Assembly: GCF_016864235.1 (NCBI RefSeq)
Contig: NZ_CP045732.1
Coordinates: forward strand, 2,542,001 to 2,606,000
From: Legionella sp. MW5194
Lineage (GTDB): Bacteria > Pseudomonadota > Gammaproteobacteria > Legionellales > Legionellaceae
Length of the DNA: 64,000 bases
Direction of reading: 5' to 3'
Positions 49,930 through 58,786 of this stretch are shown here, piece after piece. Numbering within the stretch: the first letter of the stretch is position 1; the number at the start of each line of letters is the position of its first letter. A model generated the notes under the pieces. It had not been told where the DNA came from. It saw only the letters and a program-made list of their open reading frames with translations, and did no database searches. A program made the translations under genes and the position numbers.

Positions 49930-50899
49930 ACTGCTGGTGAAGGTGAGCAGGGATGCGCTCCTCCAGCCAGTAAACAGGCCGACCAATGACGCTGCCGCTG
50001 ATAAAGCCGACATGGCCGCCACGCTCGCTGAGCTCAAGGGTTATCTGGTCTGATAAGTCTTTTTCCTCAGGAACAACCTCCGGCGTCATAAAAGGATCGT
50101 CCAAGGCATGAATAATCAAGGTGGGAGTGGCTATTTTACCCAGGTAAGCATGGCAACTCGCTTGACGGTAATAGGCGTGCACATGAGCGAAACCATGCAA
50201 AGGCGCCGTCACTTTTTCATCAAAAGTCCAGAAACAGCGCCATTGATTAAAATTCATTAATTCCTTCGGTAGATCAGGGTTCAGGAATTCAATTTTGCGA
50301 TGAAAAACGCTTTTTAAACGCCGCAACAGGTAGGATTGATAGATGCGGGAAAATCCCTGCCCCATTTTGTCAGCGACCAGCCGCAACTGGAAGGGTACTG
50401 AAACCGCCACTGCGGTATTCACCAATTGTTGCCCTCCCTGCTCGCCCAGCCATTTCAATAATACATTTCCGCCCAGAGAAACCCCGACTATCGCTTTTAA
50501 GGTATTCGGTTCACGTGCAGCCAATAAGCGCAACAAATAATCCAAATCACCGGTATCGCCTGAATGGTAGGCACGGGCAAGACGATTCGGTTCTTTACTG
50601 GCACCGCGAAAATGCATCAGCATGGCACGCCAGCCATGGCGGTTGAATGCATGCATCAAGCCACCGGCATATGCCGACTCAATACTGCCCCCGAGACCAT
50701 GAAGCAAAATGACCAGCGGTGTGTCATCGGCCAAGCCATTCACCGCCCAGGCCAAATCAATGAAATCACCGTCAGGCAATTCAATACGCTCGCAATCATC
50801 AACCGGTGCAATGATACGACGCATCATCGTCGGGTACAGTGTCTGACCATGACCATTCGTCAACCACCATGCCGGTTTAAATTCGCTTTCGATGATCAT
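49895..50899 (-). CDS. YheT-family alpha/beta hydrolase
   Basis: A 334-aa alpha/beta-hydrolase of the YheT/EMB8 family. HLQTL-like start NGHGQTLYP, the oxyanion region ILLHGLGGS, the nucleophile elbow [15 protein letters not shown] (Ser in GVSLGG), Asp in ALDDPF and His in GGHVGFI complete a Ser-Asp-His triad. The physiological ester substrate is unknown. The start overlaps hemE by 4 nt (ATGA), so they are translationally coupled. Confidence 0.9.
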   Translation of the reverse strand: MIIESEFKPAWWLTNGHGQTLYPTMMRRIIAPVDDCERIELPDGDFIDLAWAVNGLADDTPLVILLHGLGGSIESAYAGGLMHAFNRHGWRAMLMHFRGASKEPNRLARAYHSGDTGDLDYLLRLLAAREPNTLKAIVGVSLGGNVLLKWLGEQGGQQLVNTAVAVSVPFQLRLVADKMGQGFSRIYQSYLLRRLKSVFHRKIEFLNPDLPKELMNFNQWRCFWTFDEKVTAPLHGFAHVHAYYRQASCHAYLGKIATPTLIIHALDDPFMTPEVVPEEKDLSDQITLELSERGGHVGFISGSVIGRPVYWLEERIPAHLHQQFNKLGTDGSIE

Positions 50900-51963
50900 C
50901 GGTTCTCCTGATGATAGGGAGGACTGTAGTCATGGACCGCATCAATCATGGCCGTAACGCTTTCAGGCGTTACATCCGGAGTAATGCCATGTCCGAGATT
51001 AAAGACATGACCGTTACCCTTACCGAATGAAGCCAGCACTTTTCCGACCTCTTCACGGATAACGGTTTCATTTGCCAGTAAAACCGCCGGATCAAGGTTA
51101 CCCTGCAAAGCCACCTGATTGCCCACTCGCACTCTGGCGCGCTGCAAATCACAGGTCCAATCCAAACCCAAGGCATCGCATCCTGTCATCGCCATGTCCT
51201 CCAACCATTGCCCCCCTCCTTTAGTAAAGAGAATAATGGGAATGTGTGGGAAAGCCTGCTTAATTTCTCTGACAATTTTCTCCATGGGATGAAGGGAAAA
51301 TTGCTTGTAATTGGCTGTACTCAAAAGGCCGCCCCAGGTATCAAACAGCATGACAGCATCAACACCTGCGCGAATTTGTTCTTGAAGATAAGCCGTTACG
51401 GCAAGTGCCAGCTTATGCAGTAATGCGTGGGCCGCTAAAGGCTGGTTGTAAAGTAACTTGAGCATTTCCCGGTAATCCCGGCTTCCTTTCCCTTCAACCA
51501 TGTAACAGGCCAATGTCCAGGGACTTCCGGAAAAACCAATCAGCGGTAAATGCGCAGGCATTGCCCCACGAATCAAACGCACGGCTTCCATAACATAGTT
51601 TAGTTCATCGACAATGGAGAGATGAGGTAAAGCCTCTATATCGCGGGTAGTCCGCAACGGCTTATGGAAACCTGGGCCCTCCCCTTCGGCAAAGTAAAGC
51701 CCTAAACCCATGGCATCCGGGATAGTCAGAATATCGGAAAACAAAATGGCCGCATCCAGTGCATAACGACGCAGGGGCTGCAAAGTGACCTCGCAGGCCA
51801 ATTGTGGATTTTTACACAAACTTAAAAAATCACCCGCTTGCTGACGAACCTTTCGGTATTCAGGGAGATAACGTCCCGCCTGGCGCATTAACCACACGGG
51901 TGTCCGCGGAACAGCCTCACGTTTTAGAGCGCGTAAAAACAGGGATTGGCGGCGATCAGTCAT
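50896..51963 (-). CDS. hemE: Uroporphyrinogen decarboxylase
   Basis: A 355-aa heme-pathway enzyme converting uroporphyrinogen III to coproporphyrinogen III. The N-terminal signature [17 protein letters not shown] and the internal [16 protein letters not shown] are diagnostic, with the catalytic Asp in [16 protein letters not shown]. Normal length. It is followed by the YheT-like hydrolase with a 4-nt overlap. Confidence 0.97.
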   Translation of the reverse strand: MTDRRQSLFLRALKREAVPRTPVWLMRQAGRYLPEYRKVRQQAGDFLSLCKNPQLACEVTLQPLRRYALDAAILFSDILTIPDAMGLGLYFAEGEGPGFHKPLRTTRDIEALPHLSIVDELNYVMEAVRLIRGAMPAHLPLIGFSGSPWTLACYMVEGKGSRDYREMLKLLYNQPLAAHALLHKLALAVTAYLQEQIRAGVDAVMLFDTWGGLLSTANYKQFSLHPMEKIVREIKQAFPHIPIILFTKGGGQWLEDMAMTGCDALGLDWTCDLQRARVRVGNQVALQGNLDPAVLLANETVIREEVGKVLASFGKGNGHVFNLGHGITPDVTPESVTAMIDAVHDYSPPYHQENR

Positions 51964-52162
51964 GGTATTCTCAGTGCGATAAAAAAGTCATCTTATCATT
52001 TTATCCTTTTTCAGACATAGAATCTGCCAAAAGGAGCAAGCAATGATTTCAAATTTGAGTAAAAAAAGCTGAATTAATCAACCATTAAGATAACAACAGG
52101 AATGCCTTCATGGTCAGACTGGAGGGTATGGGCTTTTGCGAAACACGCTAACACGGCCCGTA

Positions 52163-52200
52163 TTTAAGGATATCTTAATTTTTATCAGGTACGCTATAAA
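52163..52200 (+). promoter_or_regulatory. PmrA-like tandem box upstream of the PlcC-like gene
   Basis: TTTAAG (52163-52168) and CTTAAT (52174-52179), spaced by 5 nt, fit YTTAAK-N5-YTTAAK exactly. Ten nt later lies the weak hexamer TACGCT (52190-52195), and TATAAA follows at 52195-52200. L. pneumophila cegC1, the likely orthologue, belongs to the ceg genes found by co-regulation with effectors. Confidence 0.6.
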
Positions 52201-52224
52201 AAATTGTAACCCCTGGGGTGATTG

Positions 52225-53802
52225 ATGGAAACCAATGAGCATAAATCCGCAGGGAACCAAATTCGCATACAAACGTTTGGAAATCCCTATCTTCAAGGCA
52301 GTAAGAATTTGTCGCCTGATGAAAAGCAAGTCCTTAAAGTGCAGATGATGCGCAAGGTGGATGGCATTCCCATGCCCCTCGATTTGCAATTAAGTGCCGG
52401 TGATATTGTGGCTTTGGCCGGTGATTATTACACCAAAGCCGGCTGGGGTTTGCAGTTAAAAATCCCGCAGGGAACTGATAATCGTGAAGTGATTACCGAT
52501 TCGGTTTCAAATCAGGAATACCAGGCTTTTCGCAGAGCCTATGAGAATTTAGCCTCTCCCGACGTAAAAAAATCGACTGTGGATCGCATTTATGCCATTG
52601 AAAACAGCTTTCTTCCCAGTGTTTTGCAACAGGCTGTCTATGCCCTGGTCATACCCGAGTATGGCAACAAATTAGTAAATAACGAAGCGCATTTCTCCCC
52701 CTGGTCTCTTAGAGCCTACATCGTCGGCCACCGCTCTGCTTTGCGCATGGCGAAGCTGGCCTACCAATGCCGGCAATTAGCGGAGGGACAGATTACTGAA
52801 GAGCAACTTCACAGCAAATTAGCAGAAAATATTCGTAAGATACGCGAAAATAAAAGCAAATACGGGTTTGCAGGAAAATCAGATCATGACATGATTGTGG
52901 AGCTGGGTCAGCGTTACCACGCCATGGCCGTGGCGCGCGATCTCTTTGCCATGCATTTTTATTCCGATCACTTTGCCGCAGGTCATTTAAGCCGCATGGG
53001 CCGGCTGCGTACGCTGTTACCCGAGCGATTTAAACTATTATCGCTGGGCAGCATCCTGGTCAATAACATGCACAACGAAGACAATGCAGACAGCATTACC
53101 GCCACCAACCCGTTTACGCCAGTGATTGAAGGGAAGGATAAAGGGAGCGAGGAACCGTTTGCCATGCTGCACGAAGACAATAAAGTGTATGGCGATGGGA
53201 CCTATTTTGAGCGCAGTAACGATGCCAACAGTAACATGCTGGTTAATGGCATGGATAACTCCCTGGGTGACATTGCCAGGCTGCTTCACGACGGTACAAT
53301 GCGGGAGCAGAACAATTATGGCGGCTTAACCTTTTTACCGGAAATTGATTCAAGCAAGCCGCAACCCCAACCGTTATTCATCGCGAAAGGGGATGACATT
53401 TATTACCGGAAAAATCCCTGGATCATCAAGCAATTAAACCCCGCTGATTATGAAAAAACAATCAATGATCCCGAATCTCAGGATGATTATGGCAAATTAA
53501 CTGCCTTCCAAGCCTTCCTTTTGGTTTTAAAGCTTCGCGTGGGCGGGCTAATCTATTCCACCCAAACCATTGCAGCCAAGACAGAAGCCCCGAAACCCGC
53601 TATCGATGAGGCACCCCAACACGAGTCCCAGGCAGCGGAAAAAGAAAAACCGAAACCCCCTGCTCGCGCCAATAAAGTATCCTGGCAGAAGCGCGCCGAG
53701 GGTGAGCTAAACACTCTGCTTGCTGCCCAGAGCTTTTTTAGATGCAAAGACAAGCAGCAGGACGTGTCGGAAGATGCTCTGGTCTCGACGCTGACCAATT
53801 AG
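52225..53802 (+). CDS. PlcC/CegC1-like phospholipase C, putative Dot/Icm effector
   Basis: About 525 aa with no signal peptide. It shows the motif set I associate with the zinc-dependent Legionella/Pseudomonas fluorescens phospholipase C family: SAGDIVALAGDYY (Asp60, Asp67), HFSPWSLRAYIVGH (His156, His169), SDHFAAGHLSRMG (Asp248, His249, His254) and MHNEDN (His283), followed by VYGDGTYFERSND. These His/Asp residues would bind the metals. Lack of a signal peptide points to PlcC/CegC1, a Dot/Icm effector, rather than the exported PlcA/PlcB. A polar Pro/Lys-rich linker (about 455-490) precedes the tail. The ATG at 52225 follows GGGGTG. Assignment is from motif memory, so moderate confidence. Confidence 0.7.
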   Translation: METNEHKSAGNQIRIQTFGNPYLQGSKNLSPDEKQVLKVQMMRKVDGIPMPLDLQLSAGDIVALAGDYYTKAGWGLQLKIPQGTDNREVITDSVSNQEYQAFRRAYENLASPDVKKSTVDRIYAIENSFLPSVLQQAVYALVIPEYGNKLVNNEAHFSPWSLRAYIVGHRSALRMAKLAYQCRQLAEGQITEEQLHSKLAENIRKIRENKSKYGFAGKSDHDMIVELGQRYHAMAVARDLFAMHFYSDHFAAGHLSRMGRLRTLLPERFKLLSLGSILVNNMHNEDNADSITATNPFTPVIEGKDKGSEEPFAMLHEDNKVYGDGTYFERSNDANSNMLVNGMDNSLGDIARLLHDGTMREQNNYGGLTFLPEIDSSKPQPQPLFIAKGDDIYYRKNPWIIKQLNPADYEKTINDPESQDDYGKLTAFQAFLLVLKLRVGGLIYSTQTIAAKTEAPKPAIDEAPQHESQAAEKEKPKPPARANKVSWQKRAEGELNTLLAAQSFFRCKDKQQDVSEDALVSTLTN

Positions 53803-53814
53803 TGCAGCATCTTT

Positions 53815-55080
53815 TTAACCCGTTAATGTTATCTCTTCTTTTGGCTCCTTTTGTGGAGCCGCTCCATAGCCGATGTGCATGGTGATAAAGCGCAAACGCC
53901 GCATCAACGACCCTTCTTCATTGAAAAGGGGGTGTTTTCTTGCCTCCGTTTCAAGCGTCATCATGACCTCATGAATACTCTCCCCCTTAACCAGGGCATC
54001 AACCGCCTGTTTAACCAGAGGATGGTGATGGCGTTGGGTATGAGCTGTAAAAAACCGTACCAATGCAGGGTAAGTCGAATCCATTTTACTGTAATCAATC
54101 AGCATCTTGAGCGCATTTTGTTTGGGCGTTGATTCCTGTAACGGCCAAAGGTGGGTGTAATCGCCTTTAAAGGTCAGTTTAATTTTCGCAACCCCCATCT
54201 CAAGCAGGAGTTGCCTTGTTGCGGAAGTAAATCCAAAAAGGCGAGGATTTTGTAAGTACCGGTATAACTTTTGCTCACCCAATCGCAGGTAGTCGGACTC
54301 CTGTTTTTCCAAAAAAGCCTGTATTTCGTCGGTTTCAACGCCGGCCATTTTGGCGAGAACCATGTAGATGGCAATAAAAGTATCCGCCGCGTCTCGCGTA
54401 AGGAGTGATTTTTTGCCATCGATTACCTCCCGCGTCGAAGGGCAACAGATTTCATCGTACTTGCGACTACCCATTAATTCTTTGTAATTCTTGCACTTTT
54501 TAAAGGTGCTCACTTGCTGACCATGCAGGTTTTCAGCACAGGAGGTGATGGGAATAAAATCAGACAGCGATTCCTGGGTAAAACAGGCGGCGAATTTATC
54601 AAAATAAGCCTGCTCTTTCGTGGAAAAAGACTCGCGAATGGTACCCAATAAAGTCTTGTTTTTTAATTGTGGGTCGATCTCACGATAAAAGTTCCATTTT
54701 TCCTCAAACGATTTGCAAAGCGTCCAAATGGCCTGGTAATCTAATTTTGCCTGAACTAACGAGGCCAAAAAAAGCTTGTATCGATGTTCAGGTGCGGTCA
54801 ATTCTGTTTGCCGACTCAACGATAACGCAATACCACTAGGGTCTCTCGCATAATTTTGAACATAATCCAGGTGTTGTTGCTGGTAGTCCAGCATGCTTTT
54901 TAAGGATCGAGCCGACATGATTCTAACCCAATCCTTGCCCACATAATGAACGATTACAGGATCATCGGGAATTTCAAATGTGTCAACCGCGTCGATCAGG
55001 CGGCTGATCCTATCCCTGATTTTTTCAGCCCATTGAGGTTCTGATAAATCAACGGTTTTAAAATAAGTAAGCTTCGTCAT
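53815..55080 (-). CDS. Unknown 421-aa protein, possible Dot/Icm effector
   Basis: A predicted soluble, mostly helical protein with no signal peptide and no family I recognise. Residues of about 165-215 contain clustered Cys (CFTQESLSDFIPITSC, KKCKNYKELM, YDEICCPSTRE), possibly a metal or disulfide site. The C-terminus ends APQKEPKEEITLTG, an E-block-like tail of the kind used by Dot/Icm substrates. No PmrA-type repeat is seen upstream. It lies tail to tail with the PlcC-like gene, 12 nt apart. Effector status is inferred from the tail and neighbourhood only. Confidence 0.62.
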   Translation of the reverse strand: MTKLTYFKTVDLSEPQWAEKIRDRISRLIDAVDTFEIPDDPVIVHYVGKDWVRIMSARSLKSMLDYQQQHLDYVQNYARDPSGIALSLSRQTELTAPEHRYKLFLASLVQAKLDYQAIWTLCKSFEEKWNFYREIDPQLKNKTLLGTIRESFSTKEQAYFDKFAACFTQESLSDFIPITSCAENLHGQQVSTFKKCKNYKELMGSRKYDEICCPSTREVIDGKKSLLTRDAADTFIAIYMVLAKMAGVETDEIQAFLEKQESDYLRLGEQKLYRYLQNPRLFGFTSATRQLLLEMGVAKIKLTFKGDYTHLWPLQESTPKQNALKMLIDYSKMDSTYPALVRFFTAHTQRHHHPLVKQAVDALVKGESIHEVMMTLETEARKHPLFNEEGSLMRRLRFITMHIGYGAAPQKEPKEEITLTG

Positions 55081-55200
55081 GCTGCTCTCCCTGCGTCACA
55101 GAATCGGCAATTTTAATCCAAACTGACCCAACAATCCACACTCGCAACACCTTGCTGCCACCTTGCCTGACTGCTATGCTAGTTCATTTAAGGATACGGC

Positions 55201-55539
55201 ATGGACAGTCTGCAAATTAAGGGCTTAAGCATTGCAACCCGCATTGGCATCCATGAGTGGGAACAACGCATCGCTCAGCGTTTACTGATTGATATCCACA
55301 TTCCTGCTGATTTCAGCGATTGCCAGGACGATATTAATCAAACCATTGACTACGATAAATTATGCCAGCGGGTCACACGTCATGTGGAGTCGCACTCGTT
55401 TAAACTCATCGAAACCGTCGCCGACTCCGTGGCTAACCTGCTGAAATCGGAGTTTCCTATCCAACAGGTGACTGTCAGTGTCAGCAAACCCCATGCAGTC
55501 AAAAATGCCGCCGATATCCTTGTTAATGTAAGCCGGTAA
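55201..55539 (+). CDS. folB: Dihydroneopterin aldolase
   Basis: A 112-aa folate-pathway enzyme. IKGLSIATRIGIHEWE at the start (with the conserved Glu), TIDYDKLCQRV, LIETVADSVANLLKSEF and VTVSVSKPHAVKNAADI (catalytic Lys) match the family. Normal length for FolB. Its last 17 nt overlap the convergent P-type ATPase gene. Confidence 0.92.
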   Translation: MDSLQIKGLSIATRIGIHEWEQRIAQRLLIDIHIPADFSDCQDDINQTIDYDKLCQRVTRHVESHSFKLIETVADSVANLLKSEFPIQQVTVSVSKPHAVKNAADILVNVSR

Positions 55540-58033
55540 AGGCAAACTGGTTTTGATTTTCAACGATCGGATCCTGATTTTTTCCCACAGGCAAACGATC
55601 GGTATCCAAATCAACGCCCGGATCATTTAAATGAGCTCCGGGTTTAAACGGTAAACTCGATTGACACTGGCGATACGAACAGGGACCAAAATCCCCCTGG
55701 TCCATGTCCTTCGGTGCGGCATCCGATTGTTGCAGCTTGAAGCGGTAGGCATTGCCCAGAATCAACAAGGTCTGAAGTATCATCAAGGCAACACCGACAG
55801 CCGGGTTGAGGGTAATGCCCAACGCCACTAAAAGACCGCCGGTTAAAACCACTGCCACCATGTTATAGGCCAAGCTGAAACCCAGGTTTTGCTTGATGTT
55901 ACTGACCGCCTGACGGGCAATCGCCAAACCATGGGCAATGGGAAGCAATGCACCTTTCTGGATGATGGCACCGGCATTCTGAAAGGCCATTTGATGGCCC
56001 GAGCGTGACTGCACCGCAAAACCCATGTCACTGCAAGCCAGCGGCAAACCGTCATTCCCGCCATCCCCGACCATAGCGACCTTGTATTTTTTCTTTTTCA
56101 GGGATTCAATAAAAGCCGCTTTTTCCTCCCCGCCCACGCAACCGGCTTGAATATTCTGTTCAGGGATACCCAGGCGCTCCGCATAACGACGTGCCGTCTC
56201 AAAAGATGCACCGGTATTAATAAAAAGGGTCTTGCCGGCTGCCTTTAAGGTATCGATGGTTAGCTTGGCATCGGAGCGCAGGGGATCGGTAAGTACAAAA
56301 TACCCCAATACTTTTTTTCTGGTGGCTAAAAACACCAGGCTGTCGCCTGCCTGCAATGGAATCTGCTGCAACAAATCCGGCGCGAATTTAACCCCTTCCT
56401 GCTCCATCAATTCCTGATTGCCAATCAGGTATTCGGTGCCATTGATTTCCCCCTTGAGCCCGGCATGGTAAGAATCATCCACCGGTTTATCAAGTTGATG
56501 CTTCATCTTTTCACCGTATTTTTCCTGGGCGTCATCAAAGATTGCTCTGGCAAACGCATGGGGGGAGTCCCTTTCCAATGCCGCAGAAAGTGAATACAGG
56601 TCAGCCGTGGTGATTTCGTCATCCAGCAGCCCGGTGCGGGTCACCTTTGGCTCTCCCAAAGTCAAGGTGCCATTTAAATCAAGGACTACCGCATCAATTG
56701 CTGCGGCTGCCTGCAAGGCTTTTCCGCTTTTAAACTGCACGCCATGATCCGCGGCTTTGCGATTGCCTATCATCAGCGCCAAAGGGACAACCAACCCCAA
56801 CGTACAGGGGCAAGCCGATACAAGCACAGTCACTGCACATTGAATGGCAAGCGCTGGCGGAAAGAAGCAGGCGATGATTAACCCCGACAAAAGGGCGAGA
56901 CCAATCACCGCGGGAATAAAATACTGCAAAATGTTGGTCGCCATCTCCTCAATGGGCGCCTTTTCCATATAAGCCTTGGCAATTCGCTCATCCAGACAAG
57001 CCAGGTAAGACTGTTTTTTGACGGCTTTCACCTGCAAAACCAAAGGCGACGCATGCAAGGGAAGGCGCATGCCCGATAACAAATGCTCGCCTTTTCTCAG
57101 GCGGCGCGGCACGATCGCACCGCTGATGATGTTGTCATCAATCCAGTTGTCATCCGAGAGACAAAGACCATCTAATGGAATGATTTCACCCGGTTGAATC
57201 ACCAGGATGTCATCCACCGCAACCTGTGCCAAGTCGACGCTCTCTTCCTTGCTTTCTTTTAAAACACGGACGCGTTGGGGTAAATCCGATTGATAGGTGC
57301 GATCAAGGCCTAATTTGTCTTTGATGGATTCTTCAATAGCAAGGCCAATGTGACGAAAGCCGAAAATCAGCAATCCGGCTTCAAACATCATGGGCAGCCA
57401 GGGTACAAAAAAAGAGGCAATGGATACCCCTATGATGGTTAACGTACTGATAGCAAAGAGAGTATCCATGGTTAAGGTGCGGGCTTTCACCAATTTCATC
57501 ACGGCCTGATAATAGGAGGATGCGCCAAGAATCAGGGTCAACACCACGGAGGTAACCCCTAAAGCAATCATCACCGCCAGGGGTAGTCCGCCAGTCACCA
57601 TGCAGGCAATCATTAAGGCGATGCCGCAAACAGTGCCTATGACACCCCATAACCAGTGCCACTTCAGCAGACGTTTGTAGAGGGGTAAGGGAGGCACCAC
57701 CCCTTCTTCGTCTTCACAAACCGGGTCGGACGGGCCCGGTTTCGACAGAATGTCTTGCGGGTTCTTTTCGATAACGGGGGATTGTGGATCAGGATGATGC
57801 TCTACGGTGATGTCGGTGATGTCATAAACCTCGAGCAAGGCAATTAACTCCTTTCGAGTCGTGCTGTCATCCTGCTCCTGCAATACGCTTACAAATCCTC
57901 GTTTTTTTCCTAGATCCACTCCCCAGGAAAGTAATTTTAAGCGCGCTTTCTCGCCCTCCAATAATCCCTCTACCGAATTAACACAAGCGCCGCAGGTAAT
58001 GCCAGGCAACGAAAAATGGTAGGTTACAGTCAT
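55523..58033 (-). CDS. Degenerate P1B-type (heavy-metal) ATPase
   Basis: An 836-aa protein with the CopA layout: N-terminal HMA domain with GITCGAC (Cys14, Cys17), TM helices, and the CPC motif (408-410, SACPCTLG). P/N/A domains follow, but key motifs differ from the consensus. The phosphorylation motif DKTGT is DLNGT (Asp452 kept), the A-domain TGE is SGA (304-306), SEHP is SPHA, and the late metal-site MxxSS is MILQT. GDGGNDG is intact in the hinge. The frame is uninterrupted. It may be a metal ATPase with altered cycling or a non-transporting paralogue. The C-terminal tail of about 60 residues (Cys/Pro/Asp-rich) is unusual. Confidence 0.82.
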   Translation of the reverse strand: MTVTYHFSLPGITCGACVNSVEGLLEGEKARLKLLSWGVDLGKKRGFVSVLQEQDDSTTRKELIALLEVYDITDITVEHHPDPQSPVIEKNPQDILSKPGPSDPVCEDEEGVVPPLPLYKRLLKWHWLWGVIGTVCGIALMIACMVTGGLPLAVMIALGVTSVVLTLILGASSYYQAVMKLVKARTLTMDTLFAISTLTIIGVSIASFFVPWLPMMFEAGLLIFGFRHIGLAIEESIKDKLGLDRTYQSDLPQRVRVLKESKEESVDLAQVAVDDILVIQPGEIIPLDGLCLSDDNWIDDNIISGAIVPRRLRKGEHLLSGMRLPLHASPLVLQVKAVKKQSYLACLDERIAKAYMEKAPIEEMATNILQYFIPAVIGLALLSGLIIACFFPPALAIQCAVTVLVSACPCTLGLVVPLALMIGNRKAADHGVQFKSGKALQAAAAIDAVVLDLNGTLTLGEPKVTRTGLLDDEITTADLYSLSAALERDSPHAFARAIFDDAQEKYGEKMKHQLDKPVDDSYHAGLKGEINGTEYLIGNQELMEQEGVKFAPDLLQQIPLQAGDSLVFLATRKKVLGYFVLTDPLRSDAKLTIDTLKAAGKTLFINTGASFETARRYAERLGIPEQNIQAGCVGGEEKAAFIESLKKKKYKVAMVGDGGNDGLPLACSDMGFAVQSRSGHQMAFQNAGAIIQKGALLPIAHGLAIARQAVSNIKQNLGFSLAYNMVAVVLTGGLLVALGITLNPAVGVALMILQTLLILGNAYRFKLQQSDAAPKDMDQGDFGPCSYRQCQSSLPFKPGAHLNDPGVDLDTDRLPVGKNQDPIVENQNQFAFTGLH

Positions 58034-58084
58034 GTTAACCCCGGAATGTTGTTATTTTTATTTTTAATCCAGACGTTGGGTGGC

Positions 58085-58786
58085 CTAGACGTTGAATTTG
58101 CGAATGATTCCCTTAATGCGTTCCGTGCGCGCTACATCGGTCTGGGCTTTTTCAGCTTCTGAACGGGAATGAAAAGGACCGATAATCACCCTAAACCAAT
58201 TGGTTCTATTTTGTACAACAGTGGTAATGGAAACATCAAAGCCTTTCAATACCAATAATGCTTTGAGGCGTTCGGCATCCTGACGTCGATTGAATGCCGC
58301 CACCTGCACCAGATAGGATTCATGAGTCTGCGCCATTGGCGCGGCAGGTTTGGCATCCAGTACGGGTTTGCTTTCCACCACAGCCACGGCAGGCTGGCCT
58401 GCATGTACCGCGGCCTGACCTACGGATTGACCGGCAGCCGTCTGGGTCGGCGGTGTTCCCGGAGTGGGCATGGGTTTGGGTTGGGCAGAAGCGGTTGTGT
58501 TGGAGTGATTAATGACCGGGGCACTGTTGTCCCTGGATAGCAAGGTATAAAATTCAAATTTGGGTTTGGGCCGCTCGTCGTGTTTAACCACTGCTGGCGC
58601 TGGGGCAGCCGTCTTTTCCTGTTCTGCAAGGACGTTTTTGTTGATCCAGTTGGATAAACTGGTCACGTCGAACACCGTAGCCGCCAGATAACCGCTTAAA
58701 AAAGAGGCAATAATCCACAGGAATTGACGGGGAGCACTGCTTTTGTGTCTCGAATTAGTTCCTTTTCTACCATAATCCCTTGCCAT
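58085..58786 (-). CDS. SPOR-domain membrane protein (FtsN-like)
   Basis: About 233 aa. A basic cytoplasmic start (RDYGRKGTNSRHKSS) and one transmembrane helix (FLWIIASFLSGYLAATVF) precede a Pro/Ala-rich periplasmic linker and a C-terminal SPOR domain (SYLVQVAAFNRRQDAERLKA, NWFRVIIGPFHSRSEAE). SPOR domains bind denuded peptidoglycan at the septum, so the protein probably acts in division. argS-ftsN-like neighbours are common in gammaproteobacteria. The ATG at 58786 overlaps the argS stop (TGATG), indicating coupling. Confidence 0.88.
   Translation of the reverse strand: MARDYGRKGTNSRHKSSAPRQFLWIIASFLSGYLAATVFDVTSLSNWINKNVLAEQEKTAAPAPAVVKHDERPKPKFEFYTLLSRDNSAPVINHSNTTASAQPKPMPTPGTPPTQTAAGQSVGQAAVHAGQPAVAVVESKPVLDAKPAAPMAQTHESYLVQVAAFNRRQDAERLKALLVLKGFDVSITTVVQNRTNWFRVIIGPFHSRSEAEKAQTDVARTERIKGIIRKFNV

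Noticed and set aside
55523-58033. P1B ATPase as a pseudogene
   Set aside because: Several motifs are altered, but the 836-codon frame is complete with no stop or frameshift, so it is described as a divergent gene instead.
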